This document shows positions 34,451 to 43,284 of a stretch of 64,000 nt of DNA, one piece after another; position 1 is the first letter of the stretch, and every line of letters starts with the position of its first letter. The position numbers were made by a program, and so were the translations under genes. This DNA is from Burkholderia sp. S171 (GTDB taxonomy: Bacteria; Pseudomonadota; Gammaproteobacteria; Burkholderiales; Burkholderiaceae), in assembly GCF_009766085.1 (NCBI RefSeq), contig NZ_LMUF01000007.1, positions 302,504 through 366,503 on the forward strand, read 5' to 3'. The notes beneath the pieces were generated by a model. It was given only the letters and a program-made list of their open reading frames with translations. It made no database searches and was not told the DNA's origin.

Positions 34451-35761
34451 ATGGATCGTGACGCGCGCCTTTCCGGCCTGAGCTTTCAACGTCCTCGCGA
34501 CGGCCGCGAGTATCGAGAGGGTCAGGCGGTCAAGGGTCACCAGATCGCGCCTGTCGACTGGTCTCTGATTGAAAGGGCTGAGAGCATCGATCGGCGTTCG
34601 CTCCGCGCGTATCGTCTCGAGAGAATTCGCGCGCAATTGCGTTCGCATGATTACGGCGGGATCCTGCTGGCGGATCCGCTGAACATCCGCTACGCCACTG
34701 ACACGAACAATCTTGGGCTCTGGGTCATGCATTCGCCGAGCCGTTACGTCTATATCGCTACAGACGGGCCGGTTATCCTGTTTGACTTCGTTAGCAGTCG
34801 ACACAATAGCGAAGGCATTGAGACCATCGACGAGATACGTCCTGCCATTCCGTGGTTGTACTTTCTTGCCGGTCCGAGAGTCGAAGAAAAGGCGACGTTA
34901 TGGGCCAGGGAAATTGCCGACCTGGTTTCTACTTACGGCGCGGGTAACCGCCGGCTTGCGGTCGATCGCTGCGATCCTTGGGGCGCAGAGCGCCTGAAGG
35001 CGCATGGCATCGAATTGTTCGATGCGCAGCCGCTCACCGAGCAAGCGCGGCTGATCAAGTCGCCGGAGGAAATCGCGCAGCACGAGGTGTCCATGGCAGT
35101 GTGCGATCTGGCCATATCGCGCATGGTCGAGTCGCTTCAAGCCGGTGTGACCGAGAACCAGTTATGGAGCATCCTGCATGAGACCAACATTGCGCATGGA
35201 GGCGAGTGGGCCGAAAGCCGATTGCTGAATTCCGGGCCGCGGACCAACCCTTGGTTCCAGGATGCAACGAACCGGGTGATCGAGGCGGGAGACATGGTTT
35301 GCTTCGACACGGATATGGTCGGCCCCGGTGGTTACTTGTCCGATATCTCCCGAAGTTTTGTTTGTCCGGGGCGCGGTATGGCGGCAAGCCAGGGGAATCT
35401 ACTCGGCTTCGCGGAGGACCAGATCATGCACAACGTAGGGCTGCTTCGCGCGGGGCTTTCCTTCCGCGAATTCGCCGAACAATGCTGGCCGGTTCCCGAG
35501 CGTTACGTGCATAACCGGTACATGATGATGCTGCATGGTGTCGGACTGGTGGATGAATATCCGAGTGTCGCCTATGCCGTCGACTTCGACGCCTGGGGCT
35601 ACGACGGAACCTTCCAGGAAAACATGGTCGTGTCGGTGGAGAGTTACATCGGCGAGCAGGGCGGTAAAGAGGGTGTCAAGCTTGAAGAGCAAGTGCTGAT
35701 TACCGCGAACGGTTCGATTGTCCTTTCGCACAGTCCGCTGCTAGGCCGCCGGTACTCATAA
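34451..35761 (+). CDS. M24 metallo-hydrolase family protein, DddP-like
   Basis: 436 residues from the ATG at 34451 (a GTG 12 nt earlier is also possible). The N-terminal half is a creatinase/prolidase N-domain and the C-terminal half a pita-bread fold. Metal ligands in this numbering are D286, D288 (FDTDMVGP), D298 (LSDISRSF), H362 (LHGVG), E397 and E412. Spacings (2, 10, 64, 35, 15) equal those I recall for the DMSP lyase DddP and differ from aminopeptidase P; Y357 and D368 also fall on DddP active-site positions. Function could be DMSP or another betaine lysis, or dipeptide hydrolysis. It shares a TAATG overlap with the next gene. Confidence 0.8.
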   Translation: MDRDARLSGLSFQRPRDGREYREGQAVKGHQIAPVDWSLIERAESIDRRSLRAYRLERIRAQLRSHDYGGILLADPLNIRYATDTNNLGLWVMHSPSRYVYIATDGPVILFDFVSSRHNSEGIETIDEIRPAIPWLYFLAGPRVEEKATLWAREIADLVSTYGAGNRRLAVDRCDPWGAERLKAHGIELFDAQPLTEQARLIKSPEEIAQHEVSMAVCDLAISRMVESLQAGVTENQLWSILHETNIAHGGEWAESRLLNSGPRTNPWFQDATNRVIEAGDMVCFDTDMVGPGGYLSDISRSFVCPGRGMAASQGNLLGFAEDQIMHNVGLLRAGLSFREFAEQCWPVPERYVHNRYMMMLHGVGLVDEYPSVAYAVDFDAWGYDGTFQENMVVSVESYIGEQGGKEGVKLEEQVLITANGSIVLSHSPLLGRRYS

Positions 35762-36720
35762 TGACCGAAACCCTTCCTCGCGTGATTGATTCCGACTCGG
35801 TGCTGGCTCGGATTTGCCCTCTTGCACTGATCGATGCAATGGAAAAGAAGCATCGGGAGGGCTACGAAACGATCGGCCGGCTGCATACGCCGATCTCGAG
35901 GGACGACCGGCCCAGCGCCGAGTTGCTCATCTGGGCGGGCGCACGGGCGGACGGATCAATGGGGGCGAAAATTGTTTCGATCTCTCCCGACAACGGGCAG
36001 TTGAGCCAGCCTTCGCCTACGGTTCATTCCGCCTTTGCGCTGGTCGACCGGTTGGATGGGCACTTCAGGTCTTTTATCGTGGGAGAGAGCTTTACCCGAT
36101 GCAAGACGGCGGCTGATTCCGCGCTCGCGGCGCGGTACCTCGCTCCTGTCAACCCGACGAAAGTGGTCGTGCTCGGCGCCGGCGCGCAGGCCAGGACCCA
36201 TCTGACCTACCTGCATGCCGTTTGCCCGAGCATCGAACGGGTCGACGTGTGGAACCGGAATCGAAGTCGCGCAGAGCAGTTGGTAGAAGAGCGTTTTCTG
36301 CCCGTCAATTTTCAGGTGTCGAATGATCTTGAGGCGAGTGTCGCAGACGCCGACATCGTGGTGTGCCTGACGTCATCGTCTACGCCAGTGCTTGACGGGA
36401 AGTGGCTAAAGCCTGGGTGTCATGTCGATCTTGTCGGTGGCTTCACTCCCGACATGCGCGAGACAAACGACGCCGCCATTCTTCGATCAAGCGTTTTTGT
36501 AGACCATCTAGGGCTCACGACTGAGCATTGCGGCGACATCGTTCAACCTCTGAAGAACGGAACCATCACCTTGTTGGACATCCGGGGAGACCTCTTTGAC
36601 CTGTGCAGAAAGCAGGTTCCCGGGCGACGCGACCCGCAAGAAATTACCTTGTTCAAAAACGGTGGCGGCGGGCATCTGGATCTGATGGTGGCGGAGTGGT
36701 TGTCCGAGTCCTTTCGTTGA
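35761..36720 (+). CDS. Ornithine cyclodeaminase/mu-crystallin family protein
   Basis: 319 residues. The Rossmann motif VVVLGAGAQARTHLTYL is at about 137-153, preceded by FTRCKTAADSALAARYLAP, the conserved substrate/NAD region of the family. Members act as ornithine cyclodeaminase, pyrroline-2-carboxylate or thiomorpholine-carboxylate reductase, alanine dehydrogenase, or EutC in ectoine breakdown; residues alone do not decide. The ATG overlaps the stop of the M24 gene by one nucleotide (TAATG), indicating translational coupling and a joint role. A cyclic imino-acid reductase would fit the ProC-like gene further on. Confidence 0.88.
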   Translation: MTETLPRVIDSDSVLARICPLALIDAMEKKHREGYETIGRLHTPISRDDRPSAELLIWAGARADGSMGAKIVSISPDNGQLSQPSPTVHSAFALVDRLDGHFRSFIVGESFTRCKTAADSALAARYLAPVNPTKVVVLGAGAQARTHLTYLHAVCPSIERVDVWNRNRSRAEQLVEERFLPVNFQVSNDLEASVADADIVVCLTSSSTPVLDGKWLKPGCHVDLVGGFTPDMRETNDAAILRSSVFVDHLGLTTEHCGDIVQPLKNGTITLLDIRGDLFDLCRKQVPGRRDPQEITLFKNGGGGHLDLMVAEWLSESFR

Positions 36721-36807
36721 TGTAGGGGAGAGAGCGCTGGCTCCCGTATTTTCAGATGCGGTCTGTTTATGGGTTTTCCTGGTTGTTGTATTCGAGGATA
36801 AACAGAT

Positions 36808-37326
36808 ATGGTTAGTACAGTTGAGGATGTTCAGGAAGCGGAACTGAAGTCGTCCGATAGCACCGTCAAGGCACAAGACGTGTTCGCTGCGGTCGTCACC
36901 AATGGACCGATCAGCGATGCATGGCGCTTCACACTCTGGTCGAACTACTACACGGAGCCGTGCTTTTCAGCGATGAGTCGTGACTTCGATGTTGGCCGTG
37001 ACGAGTTTAACGTGATGAGCTGCCTGAGTTCCTACGGTCCAATGGCTGCCAAGACCATTTGCGAGGTGACCGGCCGTCCGAAAAACAGCATCAGCCGTGC
37101 GGTAACGCGACTAAGCGAAAGGAAAATGATTCGCCGCAAGATCAACCCGCTTGATCGGCGTGAGAGCTCGCTCATGTTGAACGAAGGCGGGCGGAAGCTC
37201 TATGAACGTGTGGTGCCCGTTGCGATCGAGCGGCAGTCGACCATGCTGAGTGGGTTGAGCGCATCGGAGCGCGCCTTGCTCGATCAGGTGCTGAACAAGT
37301 TAATGCAGTTTCGCCATGAGTGGTGA
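36808..37326 (+). CDS. MarR-family transcriptional regulator
   Basis: 172 residues. The winged helix is recognisable at about 55-125 (DEFNVMSCLSSYGPMAAKTI, then EVTGRPKNSISRAVTRLSER) with the wing RRKINPLDRRESSLMLNEGG. The first 30 residues are a variable extension. It lies 87 nt after the OCD gene and 206 nt before the ABC operon, in the middle of the catabolic block, so it probably controls one or both flanking operons. An AT-rich dyad TTAGTcaaattaACTA-like lies near 37425 in front of the ABC genes and could be its site. Confidence 0.85.
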   Translation: MVSTVEDVQEAELKSSDSTVKAQDVFAAVVTNGPISDAWRFTLWSNYYTEPCFSAMSRDFDVGRDEFNVMSCLSSYGPMAAKTICEVTGRPKNSISRAVTRLSERKMIRRKINPLDRRESSLMLNEGGRKLYERVVPVAIERQSTMLSGLSASERALLDQVLNKLMQFRHEW

Positions 37327-37532
37327 AGACGCTGAGCAAAACCCCGCGAAGCCAGCTCACGAATAGTTGATTCAATTTTTGCACTACATGGTGCGAAAGC
37401 ATCACTTGAGGTCTGCTTTTTGGCTTAGTCAAATTAACTATTCGAGTGGTGCTGCGAGGCGGCCTTGGAAGGCAGTGTTGAACGCCCAAGCGACCGGGAC
37501 CGACTTTGCACGAAGTTCACGGAGTGAGTTCC

Positions 37533-38348
37533 ATGAATAGTATCGCGTCTCCTTTTCTAGAGTCCGATCCGGTCGCCTTGAAGCGCACGGGAGCAACGGG
37601 CGAGCCGATACTTTGCGTTGAATCGGTGAGCAAGACGTATGGCACGCACAAGGTACTCGAGAACATCACCTTTCAGATGCAAGCCGGAGAGGTTATCGCA
37701 GTCATTGGTCCCAGCGGTTCCGGAAAAAGCACGTTGCTTCGGTGCATCAATCAACTCGAGCCGCCGAACGAAGGCAAGGTGACAATCGGAGGCGTAACGA
37801 TCGACGCCGAACGCCCAGCGACCCGGCGAGATCTCGTCGCATTGCGCCGGAAGATCGGCATGGTGTTCCAGTCCTTCAACCTGTTTCCGCATCTCTCCGT
37901 GTTGCGCAACGTCAGTCTTGCGCAGGAGCGCACCATGGGGCGCTCCAGAAAGGAGGCGGACGTGCGATCGATGGATCTTCTCGCGCGCGTTGGCCTGGCA
38001 GACAAAGCGAGCCAGTATCCCGCGCGGTGTTCTGGCGGTCAGCAGCAAAGGATCGCGATTGCCCGTGCGTTGGCCCTCGAACCGGAGATCATGTTGTTCG
38101 ACGAGCCCACATCAGCACTCGATCCGGAGTTGGGTCTCGAAGTGCTGGCGGTCATGAAGGAACTTGCGTTGTCGGGCATGACGATGATCGTCGTCACCCA
38201 TGAAATGCATTTTGCAGAGAACGTGTCGGACCGCGTGATCCTGATGGCTGAAGGTCACATACTCGAAGAAGGACCCAGCGCCGAAATCATGCGCGCACCG
38301 AAGACCGAACGCGCAGCCCGGTTCCTAAGCGCAGTGAGGGACCGGTAA
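37533..38348 (+). CDS. Polar amino-acid ABC transporter, ATP-binding subunit
   Basis: 271 residues from the ATG at 37533, with GGAG upstream; an upstream TTG at 37506 is less likely. Walker [11 protein letters not shown]-loop FQSFNLF, signature CSGGQQQR (Cys in place of the usual Leu), Walker [12 protein letters not shown] and the switch histidine in VVTHEM are all present. It belongs to the GlnQ/HisP group and energises import. The stop overlaps the ATG of the first permease (TAATG). An N-terminal extension of about 28 residues before the ABC core is unusual but not unique. Confidence 0.92.
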   Translation: MNSIASPFLESDPVALKRTGATGEPILCVESVSKTYGTHKVLENITFQMQAGEVIAVIGPSGSGKSTLLRCINQLEPPNEGKVTIGGVTIDAERPATRRDLVALRRKIGMVFQSFNLFPHLSVLRNVSLAQERTMGRSRKEADVRSMDLLARVGLADKASQYPARCSGGQQQRIAIARALALEPEIMLFDEPTSALDPELGLEVLAVMKELALSGMTMIVVTHEMHFAENVSDRVILMAEGHILEEGPSAEIMRAPKTERAARFLSAVRDR

Positions 38349-38989
38349 TGATCATGGATCTCACTGCAATCTTGAATGGTGTCCCGTGGACAATTGCGCT
38401 CACCCTGGCGTCGTTTATTGTGGGCGCGGCACTCGGATTGCCGCTTTGCGCGATGCGCTTGTCGACTATCGGCGCGTTGCGATTGACGTCGACAGCGATA
38501 GTGGTGTCCTGCCGATCGATCCCACCCATCGTCTGGCTATTCTTTGTGTTCTTCGGCATTGGCAACGGCCTCATAGCCATGAGCCCGTTTACCGCAGCCG
38601 TGGTGGGCCTCGGTGTGGTGACCGCCGCCAATATGTCCGAGATTTATCGAGGCGCGCTGACGGCAATTCACCCGGGTCAGTTCGAAGCGGCAAAGGTGTT
38701 GAACCTGACCAGAAGCCAACAGTTTCGTGACGTCGTCCTGCCGCAGTTGATGCGGATCGCATTGCCGTCGGGCGCTACCTATCTTATTGGCTTGCTTAAG
38801 GACTCCGCCGTTGCGTCGACGATTGGTGTAACTGACCTGGCTTACCAGTCGTATCACATTTCTCAACAGACGTTTCGCGGGCTGAGCGTCTACGCGGCTG
38901 CGGCGCTTCTCTACATACTTTTGAGTTTGCCGATCGCCTGGTTGTCGCGCTGGACCGACGTTCAATTGCGTTCGAGGGTATCGAGATGA
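38348..38989 (+). CDS. Amino-acid ABC transporter permease 1
   Basis: 213 residues, about five membrane segments. The coupling-helix motif for the ATPase is present as MSEIYRGALTAIHPGQFEAAK, with the following LNLTRSQQFRDVVLPQLMR, typical of HisM/HisQ-type permeases. It overlaps the ATPase gene by one base and the second permease by four (ATGA), so the three are translated as a unit. Two different permeases with one ATPase suggest a heterodimeric channel. Confidence 0.92.
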   Translation: MIMDLTAILNGVPWTIALTLASFIVGAALGLPLCAMRLSTIGALRLTSTAIVVSCRSIPPIVWLFFVFFGIGNGLIAMSPFTAAVVGLGVVTAANMSEIYRGALTAIHPGQFEAAKVLNLTRSQQFRDVVLPQLMRIALPSGATYLIGLLKDSAVASTIGVTDLAYQSYHISQQTFRGLSVYAAAALLYILLSLPIAWLSRWTDVQLRSRVSR

Positions 38990-39648
38990 TGGAGCTCCTC
39001 AACCTCTGGAAGGGCTGGCTTCCGGAGCTCATCGGCGGTTATGGCCTTTCACTTGAGGTGAGCGCTCTGAGCCTTGCGATAGGCATTCCGCTTGGGCTCG
39101 TGCTCGCGCTTGCGGTGCCGGCCAAGTCGAGGGCAATCAGATTCACCGCGTTGACGTTCGTTGAAATCGGTAGAGGGGCGCCGGTTCTCATCCTGCTCCA
39201 GTTTGTTTATTTCGGCTTGCCGACAGCCGGTCTTACGTTGACATCGTTTGCGTCGGCGGTGGTTGCGCTCGCGTGCTGCACAGGCGCCTATACAAGCGAA
39301 ATCATCCGGGCCGGATTCGAGGCCGTCCCGTATGGGCAAAAAGAAGCTGCGCTAGTGATTGGGCTCAACGGCCTCGACGCACTGCGCTTTGTGATCGTTC
39401 CGCAAGGCCTGAGAGTTGCGCTGCCCGCGCTTCTCGGGTTTTCGATAATGATGCTTCAGGCAACGTCTCTTTGCTTCACGATCGCGCTTCCCGAGCTGGT
39501 CAGCCGGGCATCGAATATCGGGTCCACGACCTTTGAATATATGCCGGTGCTGATCCTTGCTGGCTTGATGTTCGCTGTCATCTGCATTCCCGCAACGCTG
39601 TTTGTCTCCGTACTGGAACGACGATTGGGACGTCATGCCGTTCGATAG
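38986..39648 (+). CDS. Amino-acid ABC transporter permease 2
   Basis: 220 residues, about five membrane segments. The EAA-type loop is TSEIIRAGFEAVPYGQKEAA followed by LVIGLNGLDALRFVIVPQGL. It overlaps permease 1 by four bases (ATGA). Together with permease 1 it forms the transmembrane channel of a polar amino-acid importer of the Occ/His/Ehu type, where two permeases, one ATPase and one binding protein are encoded together. Confidence 0.92.
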   Translation: MMELLNLWKGWLPELIGGYGLSLEVSALSLAIGIPLGLVLALAVPAKSRAIRFTALTFVEIGRGAPVLILLQFVYFGLPTAGLTLTSFASAVVALACCTGAYTSEIIRAGFEAVPYGQKEAALVIGLNGLDALRFVIVPQGLRVALPALLGFSIMMLQATSLCFTIALPELVSRASNIGSTTFEYMPVLILAGLMFAVICIPATLFVSVLERRLGRHAVR

Positions 39649-39716
39649 ATTCGCTCCATCTTTGCCGCTTAGCTGCCTGTGAATATCCCTCCACTGAAGC
39701 CACAATAGGAAACGAC

Positions 39717-40553
39717 ATGAAAACGTCTGCGAAATTCTTAAGGAGGCTGTGCACTGGTCTCCTTTTATCCTGCGTCACCTATTCTGCTTTCGCGGATCAG
39801 TGCAAGCCGGCTCATACGTTTCCGACCATTACGTCCGGTACTTTATCGGTTGCAGCATGGGTATTTCCGCCGTATTCAATTCCAGCAGGCAGCACGGATA
39901 TCGGCGGCGTTGACGGAGATATCGTCAAGCTCATCGCGGCGAAGGAATGCCTGAAGCTCTCTATCAGCACGGTGGATCCGGCAGCGGTCATCCAGTCGGT
40001 CGTGTCGGGGAAAGCGGACATCGGAATGGGTGACTGGTACAGAACGGCCGACCGTGCGAAGGTCTTGGGGCTTAGTGGCCCGATGTACCTCGATCAGATG
40101 GGCGTCATCTCCAAGGAGGGTATAGACACAATCACGGGTTTGCAGGGCAAACGCGTTGGATCGGTTCAGGGTTATCTCTGGACAGGCGACCTCCAGAAGG
40201 TACTCGGGAGTTCGGTGACGCTTTATCCCAACCCGGTTGCCATGGCTCAGGATCTGGCGGCAGGCCGGATTGACGTGGGCACGGACAGCTACGCCGTCGC
40301 GCAATACGACCAGAAAAAGGGCGGTTATTCGTCGATCAAGATTATGGCTGTGAAGCCGGACCCCAGGGTCCCGGCATCGGTTCAACCGGGTCAGACTGCA
40401 TTTCCGTACACGAAGTCGAATCAAGCGCTTGGCGATGCCTTGAGTGCTGACATCGCTGATCTGCACAAGTCTGGCGATATCGCGCGGATTTTGAAAGCGC
40501 ACGGTCTGGAGCCGTCAGCCGCCGATGTTGGCCAACCGCGGTTGATTCAATGA
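39717..40553 (+). CDS. Periplasmic solute-binding protein, family 3
   Basis: 278 residues with a signal peptide (charged MKTSAKFLRR, hydrophobic core, cleavage near SAFA-DQ at about 26). The mature protein has the family 3 pattern, including GGVDGDIVKLIAAKE and WYRTADRAKVLGLSGPMY. R113 sits where the family binds the alpha-carboxylate of amino acids. The segment after it (VGSVQGYLWTGDLQ) departs from the usual G-x-Q-x-GT loop, hinting at a ligand without a standard alpha-amino group, such as a betaine. It lies 68 nt after permease 2 and supplies the ligand to that importer. Confidence 0.9.
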   Translation: MKTSAKFLRRLCTGLLLSCVTYSAFADQCKPAHTFPTITSGTLSVAAWVFPPYSIPAGSTDIGGVDGDIVKLIAAKECLKLSISTVDPAAVIQSVVSGKADIGMGDWYRTADRAKVLGLSGPMYLDQMGVISKEGIDTITGLQGKRVGSVQGYLWTGDLQKVLGSSVTLYPNPVAMAQDLAAGRIDVGTDSYAVAQYDQKKGGYSSIKIMAVKPDPRVPASVQPGQTAFPYTKSNQALGDALSADIADLHKSGDIARILKAHGLEPSAADVGQPRLIQ

Positions 40554-40569
40554 CATCGAGGAGGAGGGC

Positions 40570-40938
40570 ATGATCAGCTCAGCCGTGGGCGTGGCGTTGG
40601 GTCCTGATGTGGAGGGTTCGCATTTTCTCGATGCGAGAGATCTTCAATGGCAGCCGTCCGATACCCCGGGATTCGATATCGTGACGCTGTTCGAGAATCC
40701 ATCCACTGGTGAATCGACTGTCTTGATGAGAGTCGAGCCTGGCGCAAGGGCGGCCTCGCACAGTCATGACTTGTTCGAGGAGATCTATGTCCTCGACGGT
40801 GAGTTTTCGGATGAGGCGCGCACTTACCTGCGTGGGCAGTACTGCGTGCGCTCGCCTGGAACGCTCCATACGGCGGCGTCGGAAAATGGATGCGTAGTTA
40901 TGCTGATCTATCGGAATACGGTGGTGGTGTCGGCGTAA
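40570..40938 (+). CDS. Small single-domain cupin (ChrR-like)
   Basis: 122 residues. Cupin motif 1 is perfect: G-x5-HSH-x3-E-x6-G (ARAASHSHDLFEEIYVLDG), and motif 2 ends in PGTLH, so a four-ligand metal site H, H, E, H is expected. The fold is shared by ChrR-type anti-sigma sensors, dioxygenases, isomerases and the small DMSP lyases DddQ/L/W/K; the sequence does not distinguish these. It starts 17 nt after the binding-protein gene and ends 2 nt before the ProC-like gene, so it is in the same transcript. Confidence 0.82.
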   Translation: MISSAVGVALGPDVEGSHFLDARDLQWQPSDTPGFDIVTLFENPSTGESTVLMRVEPGARAASHSHDLFEEIYVLDGEFSDEARTYLRGQYCVRSPGTLHTAASENGCVVMLIYRNTVVVSA

Positions 40939-40940
40939 CC

Positions 40941-41732
40941 ATGCAGATATCGGACGCATCCATGATCACTCTCGGCGTAGTCGGAACGGGGCAATTCGCT
41001 TCCTATTTTATTGCCGCGCTTCGTCGAGGGGGATACGACGGCAAGGTCTTGCTCTCGCCACGCAATGCCGACATCGCCAGCACGCTAGCGCGCAATCACG
41101 GCTGTGTGGTCGCGGCATCTACCGACGAGGTGTTGGCTGGCGCTGACGTAGTGCTCGTGAGCGTAAGACCGGAACATGCAGAGGTCGCGTTGGCGAATCT
41201 GCGTTGGGAGCATCGCCACACCGTCCTTTCTGCAATGGCAGGTATCCGCCTCGACGACCTGCAAGCGTTGCTGCCTGGGGTTGGGGACCTCCATCTCATC
41301 ATGCCGGGGAGCTATATAGAAATCGCGCCGGGGCCCATACCGCTCTATCCGCCCGCGCCGGCGCTGATGCCGCTGCTCTCTTGCGCCGGGAATGTCGTTG
41401 CATTGCCAAACGAGGCTGCGTTTAACACGGCGATCGTATCCCTCTGCGCATCGACGTGGATATACGACCTTGCCCATGCGCTTGCGGCCGAGCTTGCACT
41501 GCATGGTCTTGAGCCGGACGCTGCCCGTGCGCTGACGCTTGGCAATATTGCGGGCCCAGCCAACTTTGCCTTAAGCGTGCCGAAGACGAGCCTTCTTGAT
41601 ATCTCTGCTGGCATTGCGACCGAGCGGACATTTACCAAGACCGGACTTGATCATTTGAAGGCGAGTCACTTTGACGCCCCATGGAGAGAAGCCATTGCGC
41701 AGCTTGCGGAAATGCTAAATCTACCCACGTGA
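40941..41732 (+). CDS. Pyrroline-5-carboxylate reductase-like oxidoreductase
   Basis: 263 residues from the ATG at 40941 (a second in-frame ATG lies at 40962; the track upstream to 40890 overlaps the cupin gene). The NADP-binding N-domain is ProC-like: LGVVGTGQFASYFIAALRRG, then VLLSPRN and VLVSVRPE. The C-terminal helical domain is present, but the family hallmark loop normally reading SPGGTT is replaced by ISAGIATERTFTKTGL, so proline itself may not be the product. A role in reducing a cyclic imine made by the neighbouring oxidase or OCD-type enzyme is an inference from context. Confidence 0.8.
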   Translation: MQISDASMITLGVVGTGQFASYFIAALRRGGYDGKVLLSPRNADIASTLARNHGCVVAASTDEVLAGADVVLVSVRPEHAEVALANLRWEHRHTVLSAMAGIRLDDLQALLPGVGDLHLIMPGSYIEIAPGPIPLYPPAPALMPLLSCAGNVVALPNEAAFNTAIVSLCASTWIYDLAHALAAELALHGLEPDAARALTLGNIAGPANFALSVPKTSLLDISAGIATERTFTKTGLDHLKASHFDAPWREAIAQLAEMLNLPT

Positions 41733-41859
41733 GGACTCTGGTGCTACGGTATCAATTTGCGGCACTTGTGATGAGGCGCGAAGGCGGCTTTAGGGAAATA
41801 TGCAAAGAGAACGTGTTCGCGAACGCGAGCCGTTTGTTTACAACCATTTGGAGTGAGTC

Positions 41860-43032
41860 GTGAGTTCTAAGGTCGTTATAGTTGGCGGCGGGGTCATTGG
41901 TAGTTCCATCGCCTATTTTCTGCGTGCTTCAGACCCGACGGTCGATGTGACCGTTATTGAGCGCGACCCGAGCTATGCGAAGTCATCGTCGGCACTGTCC
42001 GCTGCATCGATCCGGCAGCAGTTCTCCACGCCGCTTTCCATTCAAATGTCGTTGTATGGCATCGAGTTTCTTCGCGGTATTGGCGACATTCTTGAAGTGG
42101 AAGGTTTCAAGCCGGCTATCGATCTTCACGAAGGCGGTTATCTTTTCCTCGCCACTCATGCCGGGGACGCAACGCTTCGTGAAAACCACGCGCTACAAAG
42201 GAAGCTCGGAGCGGATATCACGCTCATGGGACGGGACGCGCTGCACGCGAAGTTCCCCTGGTTGAATGTCGAAGACCTCGTAGCCGGTGCGTTCGGCGAG
42301 AGCGGAGAAGGGTGGTTCGACGGCTACGGTCTCGTGCAGGCGCTTCGAAAAAAAGCACAGTCGCTGGGCGCGCGGTACATTGCTGCGGATGTGACGGGAC
42401 TGATACGGGACGGCCGACGCGTCACGCACGCCGTGGCGAGCAATGGCGAGACCTATGCCTGCGACACCGTGGTTAATGCCGCAGGTGCGTGGGCGCGCAA
42501 GGTATCGGAAATGATGGGTATCGACATCCCTGTTTTTGCGCGGCGCCGGAGCATCTTCAACGTGTCGTCTCCTGCGAGATTGCAACACTGCCCTTTGCTG
42601 ATCGATCCGACCGGGGTTTATTTTCGCCCTGAGGGGAGGACGTATATTTGCGGTACGTCGCCGAGCGCAGACAATGACCCGGACGACCTGCCGCTGGACG
42701 AAGTCGACCACGCAATCTTCGACGAAGTCATCTGGCCGACGCTTGCTCACCGCGTTCCGGAATTCGAAGCCCTGCGCGTTGAAAACTGCTGGTCCGGCTA
42801 CTACGAGTACAACGTGCTCGACCAGAATGCAATTATCGGGCATCACCCCGACATCGAGAATTGTGTGTTCGCAAATGGCTTCAGCGGTCATGGGCTCCAG
42901 CAAGGGCCGGCCACCGGTCGCGGCGTGAGCGAGTTGATTCTCTCCGGGAAGTACACGTCGCTCGACTTGGCGTCGCTGAGCTGGGAGCGCGTGCTCGAAT
43001 GCCGTCCCATTGTTGAAAGGAACGTTGTTTAG
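41860..43032 (+). CDS. DAO-type FAD-dependent oxidoreductase
   Basis: 390 residues, GTG start with TTGGAG 7 nt upstream. The dinucleotide motif VVIVGGGVIGSSIAYFL opens the protein, ERDPSYAKSSSALSAASIRQ follows, and NAAGAWARKVSEM plus NGFSGHGLQQGPATGRGVSEL are the later FAD and substrate signatures of the sarcosine/dimethylglycine/D-amino-acid oxidase group. It would oxidise the C-N bond of a secondary or N-methylated amino acid. Together with the DgcA-like demethylase this makes two potential sequential demethylation or imine-forming steps. It is 127 nt after the ProC-like gene and ends the block's main operon. Confidence 0.88.
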   Translation: MSSKVVIVGGGVIGSSIAYFLRASDPTVDVTVIERDPSYAKSSSALSAASIRQQFSTPLSIQMSLYGIEFLRGIGDILEVEGFKPAIDLHEGGYLFLATHAGDATLRENHALQRKLGADITLMGRDALHAKFPWLNVEDLVAGAFGESGEGWFDGYGLVQALRKKAQSLGARYIAADVTGLIRDGRRVTHAVASNGETYACDTVVNAAGAWARKVSEMMGIDIPVFARRRSIFNVSSPARLQHCPLLIDPTGVYFRPEGRTYICGTSPSADNDPDDLPLDEVDHAIFDEVIWPTLAHRVPEFEALRVENCWSGYYEYNVLDQNAIIGHHPDIENCVFANGFSGHGLQQGPATGRGVSELILSGKYTSLDLASLSWERVLECRPIVERNVV

Positions 43033-43284
43033 CGCGGGCTGGGTATGCGTTGGTCGAGTGTCGACCGAGCTTGAGATGGGGGCTTGTGATATTAAGGGCC
43101 CGTATGATCAACAGACCTAGCCGCGGCTCAAGCTCCACTTGGGACACGACTGCCCGATACGCGCGCGCCGCGTCTGCTTGATCGCCGTTATCCAGTCGCG
43201 GCATTAGCGGTTAATATTTGGTGATCAGGGGCACGTGGCTGTGTCAAACTCCGCCAATTTATTTCGACAATTATGGAAACGGTA

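Noticed and set aside
34451..36720. Reading the M24-OCD pair as ectoine degradation (EutD-EutC)
   Set aside because: EutB, EutE and the usual regulators are absent, the M24 protein is about 40 residues longer and keeps a full metal site, so the ectoine pathway is not supported.
40570..40938. Naming the small cupin a DMSP lyase (DddQ/W/K)
   Set aside because: Only the generic cupin metal motif is visible; the extra lyase residues cannot be verified and ChrR-like sensors share the same motif.
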